Origin: Prochlorococcus sp. AG-347-K16
GTDB lineage: Bacteria; Cyanobacteriota; Cyanobacteriia; PCC-6307; Cyanobiaceae
DNA: 64,000 nt
Assembly (NCBI GenBank): GCA_003281405.1
Contig: QCCD01000005.1
Span: 18,117-82,116 of the forward strand
Direction of reading: 5' to 3'
Both the position numbers and the translations under genes were made by a program. Positions 41,994 through 51,459 of this stretch are shown here, piece after piece. The stretch's first letter is position 1. Each line of letters starts with the position of its first letter. The notes below the pieces were generated by a model. That model saw only the letters and a list, made by a program, of their open reading frames with translations. It had not been told where the DNA came from and did not search any database.

Positions 41994-42023
41994 TTAAAAA
42001 AGTGGAGTCCTTCCAGACTCCTC
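41994..42023 (-). terminator. Rho-independent terminator of ssrA
   Basis: Minus strand GGAGTC-TGGAAG-GACTCC hairpin followed by ACTTTTTT. Confidence 0.85.
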
Positions 42024-42264
42024 GTATCATTTGGTTGATAAGGCTGATATAACCCCATCTCCTTTAGGATCAAGCAGCAACTGGTGCTGTTTGACGGGAG
42101 AAACTAACGATTTTGTTAGCATTTGTGTTTTTGCTCTAACCGAGCCGGCTTCAGTCACCTTCCTTATGCCCCGTCGAAACCATTACAACCCCAAATAGTG
42201 GAGTTGAGCGGAATCGAACCGCTGTCCGAAACATCGGTTGAGATCACCTAGTCCAATTGGACAT
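42010..42264 (-). ncRNA. ssrA: tmRNA, circularly permuted (two-piece) cyanobacterial type; tag ANKIVSFSRQTAPVAA
   Basis: Minus strand: T-arm/acceptor 3' half (gcggttcgattccgctcaactcc, 42200..~42225) precedes the 5' half (ggggttgtaatggtttcgacgggg, from 42192 down); tag ORF gctaacaaaatcgttagtttctcccgtcaaacagcaccagttgctgcttga at 42070..42120. Outer ends approximate. Confidence 0.95.
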
Positions 42265-42322
42265 TTATATTCTGACAGGCAAAATGGTTATTGAATAGTT
42301 TTTTTACTAAGTTTTATCGTAT

Positions 42323-43447
42323 ATGAATGTAGTGGCATCATCTCCGGAGGGACTAGAGAAATCTTTAGCAGAAGAAATTTCAAATTTAGGCGGCTTTAAT
42401 ATTAATACTTCTAAAAGATTTATTAATTTTGAATGTGATTTTGCAACTTTTTATAGGGTTCATTTCTATTCCAGATTAGCTTTTCGTTTTTATAGAGAAA
42501 TTGCAAGTTTTAATTGCTATGACAAGCAATCTTTATATGCGGGGGTTAGAGATTCATTTGACTGGTTAAATTGGTTGCACTTTGATAAAACATTTAATGT
42601 TCAAGTGACTGGGAGAACATCTTCTTTAAGTCATACTTATTTCACTGCTCTTGAAGTAAAAAATTCTATAACTGATTTGCAACAGGCAGTTTGGAATAAA
42701 AGATCAAATATTTCTCTAGCTAATCCTGATTTTATAATTCATCTGCATTTAAATAATAATAAAGCAATTCTCAGTCTTCAAAGCAGCGTTGAAAGCTTGC
42801 ACAAAAGAGGCTATAGACCGGCAATTGGAAATGCTCCATTAAAAGAAAATTTAGCTTCTGGATTGATAAATATGACTCAATGGAATGGCAAAGTTCCATT
42901 AATAGATTTTATGTGTGGCTCGGGAACTTTTTTAATTGAGGCAGTCAACCAATACCTTGGAGTTCCCATAAATATTGATCAAGTATATCTTTTTGAGAAT
43001 TGGTTTGACTTTAGGAAAGATATTTATCTTAATGAAAAAAATAAGGCAAAAAATAAAATTATAAATTATGAAAAATTGCCAACAATAATAGGATGTGAAA
43101 TTAATAAAAAGGTTTTTGAGCAGGCGAATGTAAACATATCATTAGCTGGATTAGAAAATTATATTGAGCTTATAAATGATGATTTTTTAGCACTCCAATT
43201 AAGTTGCACACCTGGCATAATCATATGTAATCCTCCATACGGCAAAAAATTAGGCGATGAAAATGAATTGATTTATTTATATGAACAAATGGGAATCTTC
43301 CTAAAGAATAATTTTTCAGGTTGGGAATTTTGGCTGCTAAGTGGAAATCCAAAACTAACAAAATATTTGAAAATGAAATCTTCATTGAAAATTCCTGTTA
43401 GTAATGGGGGAATAGATTGTAGATGGATAAAGTATTTAATAAGGTAA
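42323..43447 (+). CDS. THUMP-domain class I SAM RNA methyltransferase (RlmL/Trm-like)
   Basis: N-terminal THUMP-like region, LIDFMCGSGTFLIEA, IICNPPYGKKLG (NPPY). Confidence 0.92.
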   Translation: MNVVASSPEGLEKSLAEEISNLGGFNINTSKRFINFECDFATFYRVHFYSRLAFRFYREIASFNCYDKQSLYAGVRDSFDWLNWLHFDKTFNVQVTGRTSSLSHTYFTALEVKNSITDLQQAVWNKRSNISLANPDFIIHLHLNNNKAILSLQSSVESLHKRGYRPAIGNAPLKENLASGLINMTQWNGKVPLIDFMCGSGTFLIEAVNQYLGVPINIDQVYLFENWFDFRKDIYLNEKNKAKNKIINYEKLPTIIGCEINKKVFEQANVNISLAGLENYIELINDDFLALQLSCTPGIIICNPPYGKKLGDENELIYLYEQMGIFLKNNFSGWEFWLLSGNPKLTKYLKMKSSLKIPVSNGGIDCRWIKYLIR

Positions 43448-43448
43448 T

Positions 43449-43850
43449 TTATTTTTTGCCTAAAACCGCTTTTGTTGTCTTGCCTAAACCCTCTAATGTT
43501 TGAGGAAGATATGGTCCTTTGGCTAATTTCCCTCCAAGCTTTAAACTTAAGCCTGCAAGAACTAAATCGATAAATATTATGAGTAATAAATTATATTCAA
43601 TATTCCAATTATTATATTTTGTTAGAAAAAGGTAGAAAATAATATGGATGCAAATTAGTACGAATAATAATAATGTGCTGCCAATTGCCAAAAATATTCC
43701 ACCACTAATTAATCTTCTTTTTTCTCTATCTACTTCTTGAAGAGCTATTCTTACATGCAAATCCATAACTGAACTTGCAATCGCTGAAATTCTGGAGGCG
43801 GTATTTGCAAAGTTTTTATTTTTTGGTTTTTCCATATTATTTTCTACCAC
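43449..43850 (-). CDS. Phage-holin-superfamily-III-like / DUF1469-type membrane protein
   Basis: 133 aa with two hydrophobic segments; forms an overlapping pair with the next gene. Confidence 0.65.
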   Translation of the reverse strand: MVENNMEKPKNKNFANTASRISAIASSVMDLHVRIALQEVDREKRRLISGGIFLAIGSTLLLFVLICIHIIFYLFLTKYNNWNIEYNLLLIIFIDLVLAGLSLKLGGKLAKGPYLPQTLEGLGKTTKAVLGKK

Positions 43851-44298
43851 TGTTTAGGAGCGTTCCTATTAGTAAACCAATACCAGCCGCAATAGCAATA
43901 GATAATAATGGTTTTTTTCTTATAGGACTTTCTATTTTTGGTCTAAGTGTATTATTAAGTTCTTCTAATAATTCTTCTAATTGACTTTCTATAGGCTCAA
44001 TTTTTTCTGATATTTCCCAATTGTTTTCTCTTATTGAATCAATTATTTCAAATAGTTGGCTTTTTATTCTAATTGCTGAGGTTCCACTATGGCTTGCTAT
44101 TACTTCAACTAAATCGTCAATACTCCCTTTTGTGGCTTCAAGGGTTTGTTGTGCAATGTTAGGCCATTTTTCTTTTATTAAAGGTATTAAACTGTCAATT
44201 TTTTCGAGTAACCATTTTTCCGAGAGAACCTCTCTTTCATGAAGATTAGAGTTATCTTCTTTATCTTCTACTTCTTTGGGAGGATGGTAAGTCTCCAT
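43837..44298 (-). CDS. YqjD/ElaB (DUF883)-like membrane-anchored protein
   Basis: Helical charged N-terminus and C-terminal PLLSIAIAAGIGLLIGTLLNSGRK glycine-zipper TM tail. Confidence 0.65.
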   Translation of the reverse strand: METYHPPKEVEDKEDNSNLHEREVLSEKWLLEKIDSLIPLIKEKWPNIAQQTLEATKGSIDDLVEVIASHSGTSAIRIKSQLFEIIDSIRENNWEISEKIEPIESQLEELLEELNNTLRPKIESPIRKKPLLSIAIAAGIGLLIGTLLNSGRK

Positions 44299-44484
44299 TA
44301 TTAAACTTATTTATTTTAAGATTAGACCCTATTTTCTTAATTTGGAACCCTTATCTAAATAATTGTGGGATTTATATAGAATAAAAACATATAAAAGTTT
44401 ATTTACATTTTATTTATCTACTCTGTTCTGTAAGAAGCTTTTGTTAAGCTATTACTGGAATTATTAAATGGTTTAAATTTCATC

Positions 44485-44622
44485 ATGGATATTACATTTG
44501 CATCATTAATTTTTGCATCTCGCACAATCCCTACAGATTTTGGATTAGTAGCTGCAGCTATCGCTGGAGCTGGAAGTTTGCTATTCATCGCCTTAAGATT
44601 TGTTCCTGATGCAGGTAATTAA
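44485..44622 (+). CDS. Small single-TM protein, 45 aa (not in ORF track)
   Basis: MDITFASLIFASRTIPTDFGLVAAAIAGAGSLLFIALRFVPDAGN; photosynthesis-type small membrane protein by appearance only. Confidence 0.7.
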   Translation: MDITFASLIFASRTIPTDFGLVAAAIAGAGSLLFIALRFVPDAGN

Positions 44623-44705
44623 ATATAAGGGACCATCTTTAAGAAAAAATATCTTTATCTAAACTTTGTTTTGCAAAAAGATTTAATTTATTTATCAACT
44701 ACATA

Positions 44706-45068
44706 ATGGATAAATGGGTTTTGCTGGAACATGAAGTTTATACTGCTAAGTCTAAAGATATTCATTATGATTTTCTTGTTGAAAATGGCATAGATTGTTT
44801 AACTTGGAAATTTTTAAAACTACCTTTATTAAATCAAGCTTCTATAGAAATTATTAAGCAGCCAAATCATAGACTTGTATGGTTATCTAGGATAGAACAT
44901 GAACTTTCTGATAATAGAGGGTTTGTAAAAAGAATTGATCATGGAAAATTTAAAAGTGTTTCTTATAAATTGGACTCTGAACATTATAGATTTATTTTGG
45001 ATGGTGAACTTCTTTATGGCTTGCTTGAAATTTCGGGTAATTTTTGCAGATTGAGCAAAAGTTATTAA
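44706..45068 (+). CDS. Stand-alone LigD 3'-phosphoesterase-like domain protein
   Basis: WVLLEHEVY...IHYDFLVENGIDCLTWKF...YRFILDGELLYGLLEISGNFCRL aligns by eye with the LigD PE pattern (H.ARLHYDFRLE..GVLKSWA..F.L.G.KL.G...L.R). Confidence 0.6.
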   Translation: MDKWVLLEHEVYTAKSKDIHYDFLVENGIDCLTWKFLKLPLLNQASIEIIKQPNHRLVWLSRIEHELSDNRGFVKRIDHGKFKSVSYKLDSEHYRFILDGELLYGLLEISGNFCRLSKSY

Positions 45069-45144
45069 TACTCATTTATAAATAAACGTAATATTCCTAT
45101 TGAGAATTTTTGCAAATTAGTTATTCTTATTTAGCTATTGAGAC

Positions 45145-48100
45145 TTGAGATTGGTACATATCAATCAGGTCGAGTTTGAAAATTTTAAATCTTTTGGGGG
45201 AAATGTAAAAATACCTCTTGAAGAAGGTTTTACGGTGGTTACGGGTCCTAACGGTTCTGGGAAAAGTAATATTTTAGATGGAATTTTATTTTGTTTAGGT
45301 CTTGCTAATAGTAGAGGTATGAGGGCTGAAAGATTACCTGATCTAATAAATAACTCCAAAGTTAAAGAGGGTAAGTCATCAGAAACATCTGTATCGGTAA
45401 AGTTTAATATTCAAGATTGGGCTCCCAGAGAGGACCTTCCGTCTTTGGAACTAGAAGAAGAAGAAATTGCTCTTAATAAAGGTCAAAAAGAATGGTTAGT
45501 TTCTAGAAAATTAAGGCTTATGCCAGGTGGTTCTTATGCTTCTACTTATACTTCTGATGGAAAACAATGTACCTTGCAACAAATACAGAGAATATTAAGA
45601 GATATCAGTGTTGATCCTGAGGGCAGCAATGTTGTTATGCAGGGTGATGTAACAAGAATAGTATCAATGAATAATAAGGAGAGGAGAAATCTTATTGATG
45701 AATTAGCAGGAGTAGCACTTTTTGATACAAGAATAGAACAAACTAATGCAAAATTAAATGATGTTTTCGAAAGACAAGAAAGATGTGAAATTTTAGAAAA
45801 TGAATTGCAATCTAGTAAAAATAAGCTTGAAAAAGAATGTGAAAAAGCAAAGCGATATAAAGAGTTAAAGGTAAAACTATTACAAATAATAGAATTAGAG
45901 AAAGTTCTTATTTATCAAAAACAAGTTAAGCATGTTGAATCTATAGAAAAAAAAGAAAGTGAAATTGAAAAAAATAAAATCTTATTTAATAAAGAAAAAG
46001 AATCTATTAGTAAAGAAATATCAGTTTTAGAAGATGCTTTGAAAATACTAGTTGATGAGCTTAAGGAGAAAGGAGAGGATACTTTGATAAAAGTTAATTC
46101 TGATATTGGAAGTATTAATTCTAGCTTGAGAGAACTTGATAGGATATCAAGTCTGAATAAAGAAGAAGGTATTAAATTACAAAAACAGAGAGATGAAATT
46201 GCAATTTCTAAGAGGAATATCGAGTCAGAAAAGATGAGACAAGAAAATTTCGATGATAATTTTTTAAATCAATTGAACTTGCAAATTGACGATCTCACTT
46301 TAAAACACAAACTATCAAGAAAAAAACTCTCTGATGCGGCTGGAGAATCTGGAGAATTCTCAAAACAAAGTATCAAATTAAATGCTGAGCTTGAAAGTAT
46401 AAAAAATCAAATTAATCCTTTGGAAATAAAAAAAAGGAAAATTGAAGAAGAAACTATTCAAAATAATATTCAAAAAGATGAGATATTGTCACAGATCGAA
46501 TCCTTAGACTTAGAAAAGCAGAAACTTTTCCAGGGAAATCAAAGAAAAAAAGAGACATCCGATACAAAGAATAAAAACTTGGCAAGTAATAGCGCAGAAA
46601 TTAATTCTTTAAAAAATGAAATCGATTTATTAATTAAAACTAAATCAAGGCTAAATAACGAGCAATTAAGGCTTGAAAAGGATTTATCTAGATTTGAAAG
46701 CAGGAAGGAAGCTTTAAACGAATCTAGAGGTTCATATGCTCTTAGAATTCTTTTAGAGGCAGGGTTAGAGGGTATACATGGTTATGTAGCTCAACTTGGA
46801 GAGGTCAGCGAGAAAAATAGATATGCATTAGAAATTGCTGCTGGAAATAGGTTAGGACAAATTGTAGTTGATAATGATCATATTGCTGCAAAAGCAATTG
46901 AAATTCTTAAAAAGAAGAAAGCGGGAAGATTAACTTTTTTACCTTTAAATAGAATTAAAAGTCAAAAAAAGAATTATGCGATTTCAAGATTTGAAAATAA
47001 CAGGGAGAATGGATTTATTGATAAAGCTATTAATCTAATTTCTTTTGATGAAGTTTATTCGGATGTTTTTCGATATGTTTTTGGAGATACTTTGGTTTTT
47101 GCAGACTTATCCTCAGCAAGGTTATCTACACAAAAAAATAGGTTGGTTACCTTAAGTGGTGAATTATTAGAAGCAAGTGGTGCTATTACAGGAGGCAGTA
47201 AGTTAAATAAAGATTTGGCTTATAAGTTTGGAATTAATAATGATATTGATGATTCCACTCCTATAAAAGAAAGATTATTAGTTATCGAAGAAGCTTTAAA
47301 AGAGTCAAATAATGATTTGATACTAAAAAATAATAGACTTAATATATTAAATTCTAACCGCAGTCAAATAATTCAGGATTGCGCCTCATTTAATAAAGAA
47401 ATTGAAGTAAATCAAGATTCTCTTAAAGCTGTCTCGCAAAGAATTGAGGATTGTAAATCGAGATTAAATAAACTTGATACTGCTAATAATTTATTAGTTA
47501 ACGAGTTAGGTCATTTAAAAAATCAATTGAAGCCTTATCACGATAAGTTTGATCAGCTGCAAACCATTCAAAAGGTAAATTATGAAAAAAATCAAAAATC
47601 ATCATTAATAGCTTTTAATGACGATTTTAATAATCTTGATAAAAAACTTGAATTACTTATTAAAGAGAGAAATACATTACTAGATCAAAAGAATCAATTT
47701 GCTTTAAATAAAGAGCGCATCAATAATTCATTAAAAATTACTTTACTACAAGAAAAAAACTTGCAGGAATCTATTAAACAACTCGCAATTGCTCATAGTG
47801 AATGGATAGAAAAAAGGGATCAATTTAAAAAAGAGCTTTCAGATCTCGATAATCAAAAAAATTCTCTAGAGAAGAATTTAGGTTTATTGAGAAGGAAAAG
47901 AGATGAATTAAACTCTTCAATTTCAAATAAAAGGCAAGAATATAATAACTATCTGTTAAAGCTTGAATATCTTGAAAGGGATATGCATTCCCTTAAAGAA
48001 GAGATGAGGAGCGAGAAAATAAAATTAGAAAATTATAAAAAAGATCTACCTAATCCCTCCCCGGAGTTTGGAGAATATGAAGGGAAGAGTCTTGAATCTT

Positions 48101-48735
48101 TGCAATCAGAAATTTCGATTATAAATGCAAAACTAGAAAGCTTAGAACCTGTCAATATGTTAGCTCTTGATGAACTAGAAGAATTAATTGAGAGATTAAA
48201 TGGTTTGCGAGAAAAATTAGAAATTCTATCTAATGAAAGATCTGAATTATTGCTGAGAATAGAAACTGTTTCTACGATGCGTCAAGAAGCCTTCATGCAA
48301 GCATTTACAGAAGTTGATAGACACTTTAGAGAAATTTTTGCAAATTTATCTGATGGAGATGGATTTCTTCAACTTGAAAATCCTAATTCTCCTTTAGAAG
48401 GAGGATTAACTTTAGTGGCTCATCCAAAGGGAAAAAATGTAAGAAGATTAGCGTCTATGTCAGGTGGTGAAAAATCGTTAACTGCTTTAAGTTTTTTATT
48501 TGCTTTGCAAAAGTATAAGCCTTCACCTTTTTATGCATTAGACGAGGTTGATAGTTTTTTAGATGGTATTAATGTTGAAAGGTTGTCAAAACTAATATCA
48601 AATCAGTCATCAAATGCTCAATTTATAGTCGTAAGTCATAGAAGGCCTATGATTAGTGCATCTGAACGAACAATTGGGGTTGCGCAAGCAAGAGGTGCTA
48701 ATACTCAAGTTCTTGGGTTACCAAATGCTGCATAA
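45145..48735 (+). CDS. smc: Chromosome segregation protein SMC
   Basis: 1196 aa: VTGPNGSGKSNILDGILFCLG, long coiled coils, hinge (GIHGYVAQLGEV), C-terminal SMSGGEKSLTALSFLFALQ, ALDEVDSFLD. Confidence 0.97.
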   Translation: MRLVHINQVEFENFKSFGGNVKIPLEEGFTVVTGPNGSGKSNILDGILFCLGLANSRGMRAERLPDLINNSKVKEGKSSETSVSVKFNIQDWAPREDLPSLELEEEEIALNKGQKEWLVSRKLRLMPGGSYASTYTSDGKQCTLQQIQRILRDISVDPEGSNVVMQGDVTRIVSMNNKERRNLIDELAGVALFDTRIEQTNAKLNDVFERQERCEILENELQSSKNKLEKECEKAKRYKELKVKLLQIIELEKVLIYQKQVKHVESIEKKESEIEKNKILFNKEKESISKEISVLEDALKILVDELKEKGEDTLIKVNSDIGSINSSLRELDRISSLNKEEGIKLQKQRDEIAISKRNIESEKMRQENFDDNFLNQLNLQIDDLTLKHKLSRKKLSDAAGESGEFSKQSIKLNAELESIKNQINPLEIKKRKIEEETIQNNIQKDEILSQIESLDLEKQKLFQGNQRKKETSDTKNKNLASNSAEINSLKNEIDLLIKTKSRLNNEQLRLEKDLSRFESRKEALNESRGSYALRILLEAGLEGIHGYVAQLGEVSEKNRYALEIAAGNRLGQIVVDNDHIAAKAIEILKKKKAGRLTFLPLNRIKSQKKNYAISRFENNRENGFIDKAINLISFDEVYSDVFRYVFGDTLVFADLSSARLSTQKNRLVTLSGELLEASGAITGGSKLNKDLAYKFGINNDIDDSTPIKERLLVIEEALKESNNDLILKNNRLNILNSNRSQIIQDCASFNKEIEVNQDSLKAVSQRIEDCKSRLNKLDTANNLLVNELGHLKNQLKPYHDKFDQLQTIQKVNYEKNQKSSLIAFNDDFNNLDKKLELLIKERNTLLDQKNQFALNKERINNSLKITLLQEKNLQESIKQLAIAHSEWIEKRDQFKKELSDLDNQKNSLEKNLGLLRRKRDELNSSISNKRQEYNNYLLKLEYLERDMHSLKEEMRSEKIKLENYKKDLPNPSPEFGEYEGKSLESLQSEISIINAKLESLEPVNMLALDELEELIERLNGLREKLEILSNERSELLLRIETVSTMRQEAFMQAFTEVDRHFREIFANLSDGDGFLQLENPNSPLEGGLTLVAHPKGKNVRRLASMSGGEKSLTALSFLFALQKYKPSPFYALDEVDSFLDGINVERLSKLISNQSSNAQFIVVSHRRPMISASERTIGVAQARGANTQVLGLPNAA

Positions 48736-48780
48736 ACACACTTTTTTAAATTTATACGTCAGAATGATAAAAAGAAATTT

Positions 48781-49824
48781 ATGAGCTTGTCTAACACATC
48801 TGCTAATAAGAATCTCCCTAACTCGGTTCCTAGTGAACGTTTATGGTTAAGGTCAGAATTAATGGGAACACAAGTGATAACTACTGATACTGGAAGACGG
48901 CTAGGCGTAGTTGGCGAAGTTGTTGTTGATATTGATAGAAGAGAGGTAGTCGCTTTGGGACTAAGAGATAATCCGCTTACAAGATTTTTACCAGGTTTGC
49001 CAAAATGGATGCCTTTAGAAAGTATTAAGCAAGTTGGAGATGTCATATTAGTTGACTCCCTAGATTCTTTGAGTGAAAGTTTTTCTCCAGAAAGGTATGG
49101 GAAGGTAATTAATTGTCAAGTGATTACAGAATCTGGACAACTTCTGGGAAGAGTTCTTGGATTTTCTTTTGATATTGAGACTGGGGATTTGATATCTCTT
49201 GTTATGGGTGCTGTTGGTGTGCCGCTTTTAGGCGAGGGAGTTTTAAGTACTTGGGAAATACCTGTTGAGGAAATTGTAAGTAGTGGTACTGATAGGATTA
49301 TTGTTTATGAAGGTGCGGAAGAAAAACTGAAGCAACTAAATAGTGGACTACTTGAGAAACTTGGAGTCGGTGGTTCTTCATGGGATGAAAGGGAAGTCAA
49401 TGGATACTCAGCAAATCTTGTACCTGTTGAGAATCAGTTACTTTCAGGTTCTGAATCAGAACAGCAAAACAATTTGGTCGAGGAATATGAAGAAGTTGTC
49501 GGACAAGATGATTATGAAGATGATTATGAAGATGAACTTGAATATGTTGAAATAAAGGGTTCTGAAGAAGAACTAAATAATAGAAAAAAGCTATACATGG
49601 ATAATGATGATTCTGATCAGATCCAGAATCAAAATATTGTTAATCAAATAGATGAAAAAAATAATATTGATTTAAAGCCAAAAAAACAATCACCTACTAA
49701 TTTAGCTTCGAAAAGACCAATTCAAAATTCAACTGAAACTTTAGATATTGAACCACTAAACGAACAAAATTTAGTTCAAGATAATAAAAAATCGGAAAAG
49801 TTTGAAATTGATGATCCCTGGTAA
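48781..49824 (+). CDS. PRC-barrel domain protein with acidic, low-complexity C-terminus
   Basis: Two PRC-barrel-like repeats (GRRLGVVGEVVVDIDRREVVALGLR; GQLLGRVLGFSFDIETGDLISLVMG), then EEYEEVVGQDDYEDDYEDELEY. Confidence 0.88.
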   Translation: MSLSNTSANKNLPNSVPSERLWLRSELMGTQVITTDTGRRLGVVGEVVVDIDRREVVALGLRDNPLTRFLPGLPKWMPLESIKQVGDVILVDSLDSLSESFSPERYGKVINCQVITESGQLLGRVLGFSFDIETGDLISLVMGAVGVPLLGEGVLSTWEIPVEEIVSSGTDRIIVYEGAEEKLKQLNSGLLEKLGVGGSSWDEREVNGYSANLVPVENQLLSGSESEQQNNLVEEYEEVVGQDDYEDDYEDELEYVEIKGSEEELNNRKKLYMDNDDSDQIQNQNIVNQIDEKNNIDLKPKKQSPTNLASKRPIQNSTETLDIEPLNEQNLVQDNKKSEKFEIDDPW

Positions 49825-49827
49825 TTG

Positions 49828-51093
49828 TTAAAGTTTCTTTATTGAATTAACAATTATAGAAGCAAGTTTTTTTGCTGCACCTTTATCACCTCTTTCTTTG
49901 TTTAGATTATCCCTAATACTTTTTAATTGATCTTTATTTTTAATAAGAAATAATACTTCTCTTGCAATTTTTATTGTCGAAATATTACCTATCCTTTCAG
50001 GGACAATCATTCTTTTAGCTTTAATATTTGGCCAAGCAAAAAACTTCTTTTTTTTAAAATAAAATTTTTTAATTATAAAAGTTAGGAATCTATTTATGAA
50101 TGAAATTTTTCCAAATACTCCAAAAATACCATCCCAAGCGTTCATCATATTTAAATGTTGAGTTGGCAGAACAACTAACATTGGAAGACTAATTGCTGCT
50201 AATTCTGCAGTATTTGCTCCTACAGTTGTAATTGCAAGATCACATTCTTTTAATATTTCATAGCAAGGATGTTTCTTGATTAGATAAATCTTTGTTTTTT
50301 TTGATGTTTCAATTACATAATCAAAACTAGAGTCTTTGAAGTTTTTAATTGTTTTGATTTTTGATGAGTAATATTTAGCAATTGGATTTTTGTTGCTTTG
50401 AAAAAATAAATATTCACTTTTATCAGTAGTTGGTGCAATGGGGATTATAAAATTTATATTTTGATTTTCTTTAGCGATATGATCTGCAACTTCTAAGAAG
50501 AAAGGAATTCCAACAGAAAGCTTTGCTTTCTTAGAACCAGGCAATAATGCAATGTAGTGTTTTTCTTTATTTCTTAGTGATATTTCGCTATTAAGTTTGA
50601 TATCTGCCATCAAATCGCCAATTACTTTACATTTATATTTATATCTTTTAGGTATTAACTCTTTTACTTTTACATTCATAGCAGCAATTTCATTGGTCCA
50701 TTTAGGCCATCGTGAAACCCATTCAGCATATGTGATATTTAAATAACCTAATCTTTTAGCTAATAAAATGCTCCAAAATTGATCCCCACCAAGGAAAATA
50801 ACTATCCCTTTTTTTGGCCAATCAGCAAAAGAATGTGGCTTTATCAATAATTTCCAAAAACTTTTGGATTTTGTAATTAATTCGAATTTATTCCATGAAT
50901 TTGCAACTAAAAATTCTTTACCAGTGGCATTTGGGCAAGGAACAAGGACTAACCTAAGAGTGAAATCTTGTTTATCTTCATCAAATAGTGATTTATTTAT
51001 TTTGTTTAGCTCATCCACTACAGGATTTACCCATGTAGTTAATTCACCAGGACCATTGGAAATTATAACTACTGCAACTGATTCTTTTTTCAT
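49828..51093 (-). CDS. LpxB-like glycosyltransferase-fold conserved protein
   Basis: MKKESVAVVIISNGPGELTTWVNPVV..., VIFLGGDQFWSILLAKRLGY, ALLPGSKKAKLSVGIPFFL, CDLAITTVGANTAELAAISLPMLVVLP. Start set at 51093 because the longer track ORF runs into a tRNA. Confidence 0.82.
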   Translation of the reverse strand: MKKESVAVVIISNGPGELTTWVNPVVDELNKINKSLFDEDKQDFTLRLVLVPCPNATGKEFLVANSWNKFELITKSKSFWKLLIKPHSFADWPKKGIVIFLGGDQFWSILLAKRLGYLNITYAEWVSRWPKWTNEIAAMNVKVKELIPKRYKYKCKVIGDLMADIKLNSEISLRNKEKHYIALLPGSKKAKLSVGIPFFLEVADHIAKENQNINFIIPIAPTTDKSEYLFFQSNKNPIAKYYSSKIKTIKNFKDSSFDYVIETSKKTKIYLIKKHPCYEILKECDLAITTVGANTAELAAISLPMLVVLPTQHLNMMNAWDGIFGVFGKISFINRFLTFIIKKFYFKKKKFFAWPNIKAKRMIVPERIGNISTIKIAREVLFLIKNKDQLKSIRDNLNKERGDKGAAKKLASIIVNSIKKL

Positions 51094-51118
51094 TGCAGTT
51101 AAACCAGAATACATTAAA

Positions 51119-51200
51119 TGCGGACGGCGAGACTTGAACTCGCAAGGCCGAAGCCACACGCTCCTTAGACGTGCGCGTCTACCAATTCCGCCACGTCCGC
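51119..51200 (-). tRNA. tRNA-Leu, anticodon AAG
   Basis: Minus strand GCGGACG...CGTCCGC-A acceptor, anticodon stem CACGT/GCGTG with loop CTAAGGA, long variable arm GGCTTCGGCC, T-arm GCGAGTTCAAGTCTCGC. Confidence 0.95.
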
Positions 51201-51459
51201 AAAGGGTTTTCAGCAGCCGAGGGATGCTTAAACCTTAAAAATATCATACATTATTGGCTGAATTAAGCATGTAGTTCGAAAAGAGTTTTTTGAATATGAT
51301 GAATAATTTTTCTATTGCATAAAACGAATATTTATACATATATAACGTTTTAGGTTGTATTGTAAAAAATGTCCTCTAATCACTAAAAAATTTTGTTGAA
51401 TACTTTGGCAAATAATTTTTTATTTTAAGTCATTTCATTTCTTCAATTTTATTTTCATA

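Noticed and set aside
43449-43850. Holin-like membrane protein taken as a sign of a prophage
   Set aside because: No lysozyme, structural, integrase or repressor genes nearby; the pair resembles chromosomal DUF1469/DUF883 envelope proteins.
48759-49046. Minus-strand 95-aa ORF opposite the PRC-barrel gene
   Set aside because: Antisense shadow of a recognisable domain.
51094-51238. N-terminal extension of the LpxB-like ORF to 51159 and the plus-strand ORF 50864..51238
   Set aside because: Both read through the tRNA-Leu gene (51119..51200); internal ATG at 51093 gives a natural N-terminus.
51300-51345. AAAACG...CGTTTT inverted repeat upstream of accC
   Set aside because: Arms are only six bases with a long AT spacer; not distinguishable from chance in this base composition.
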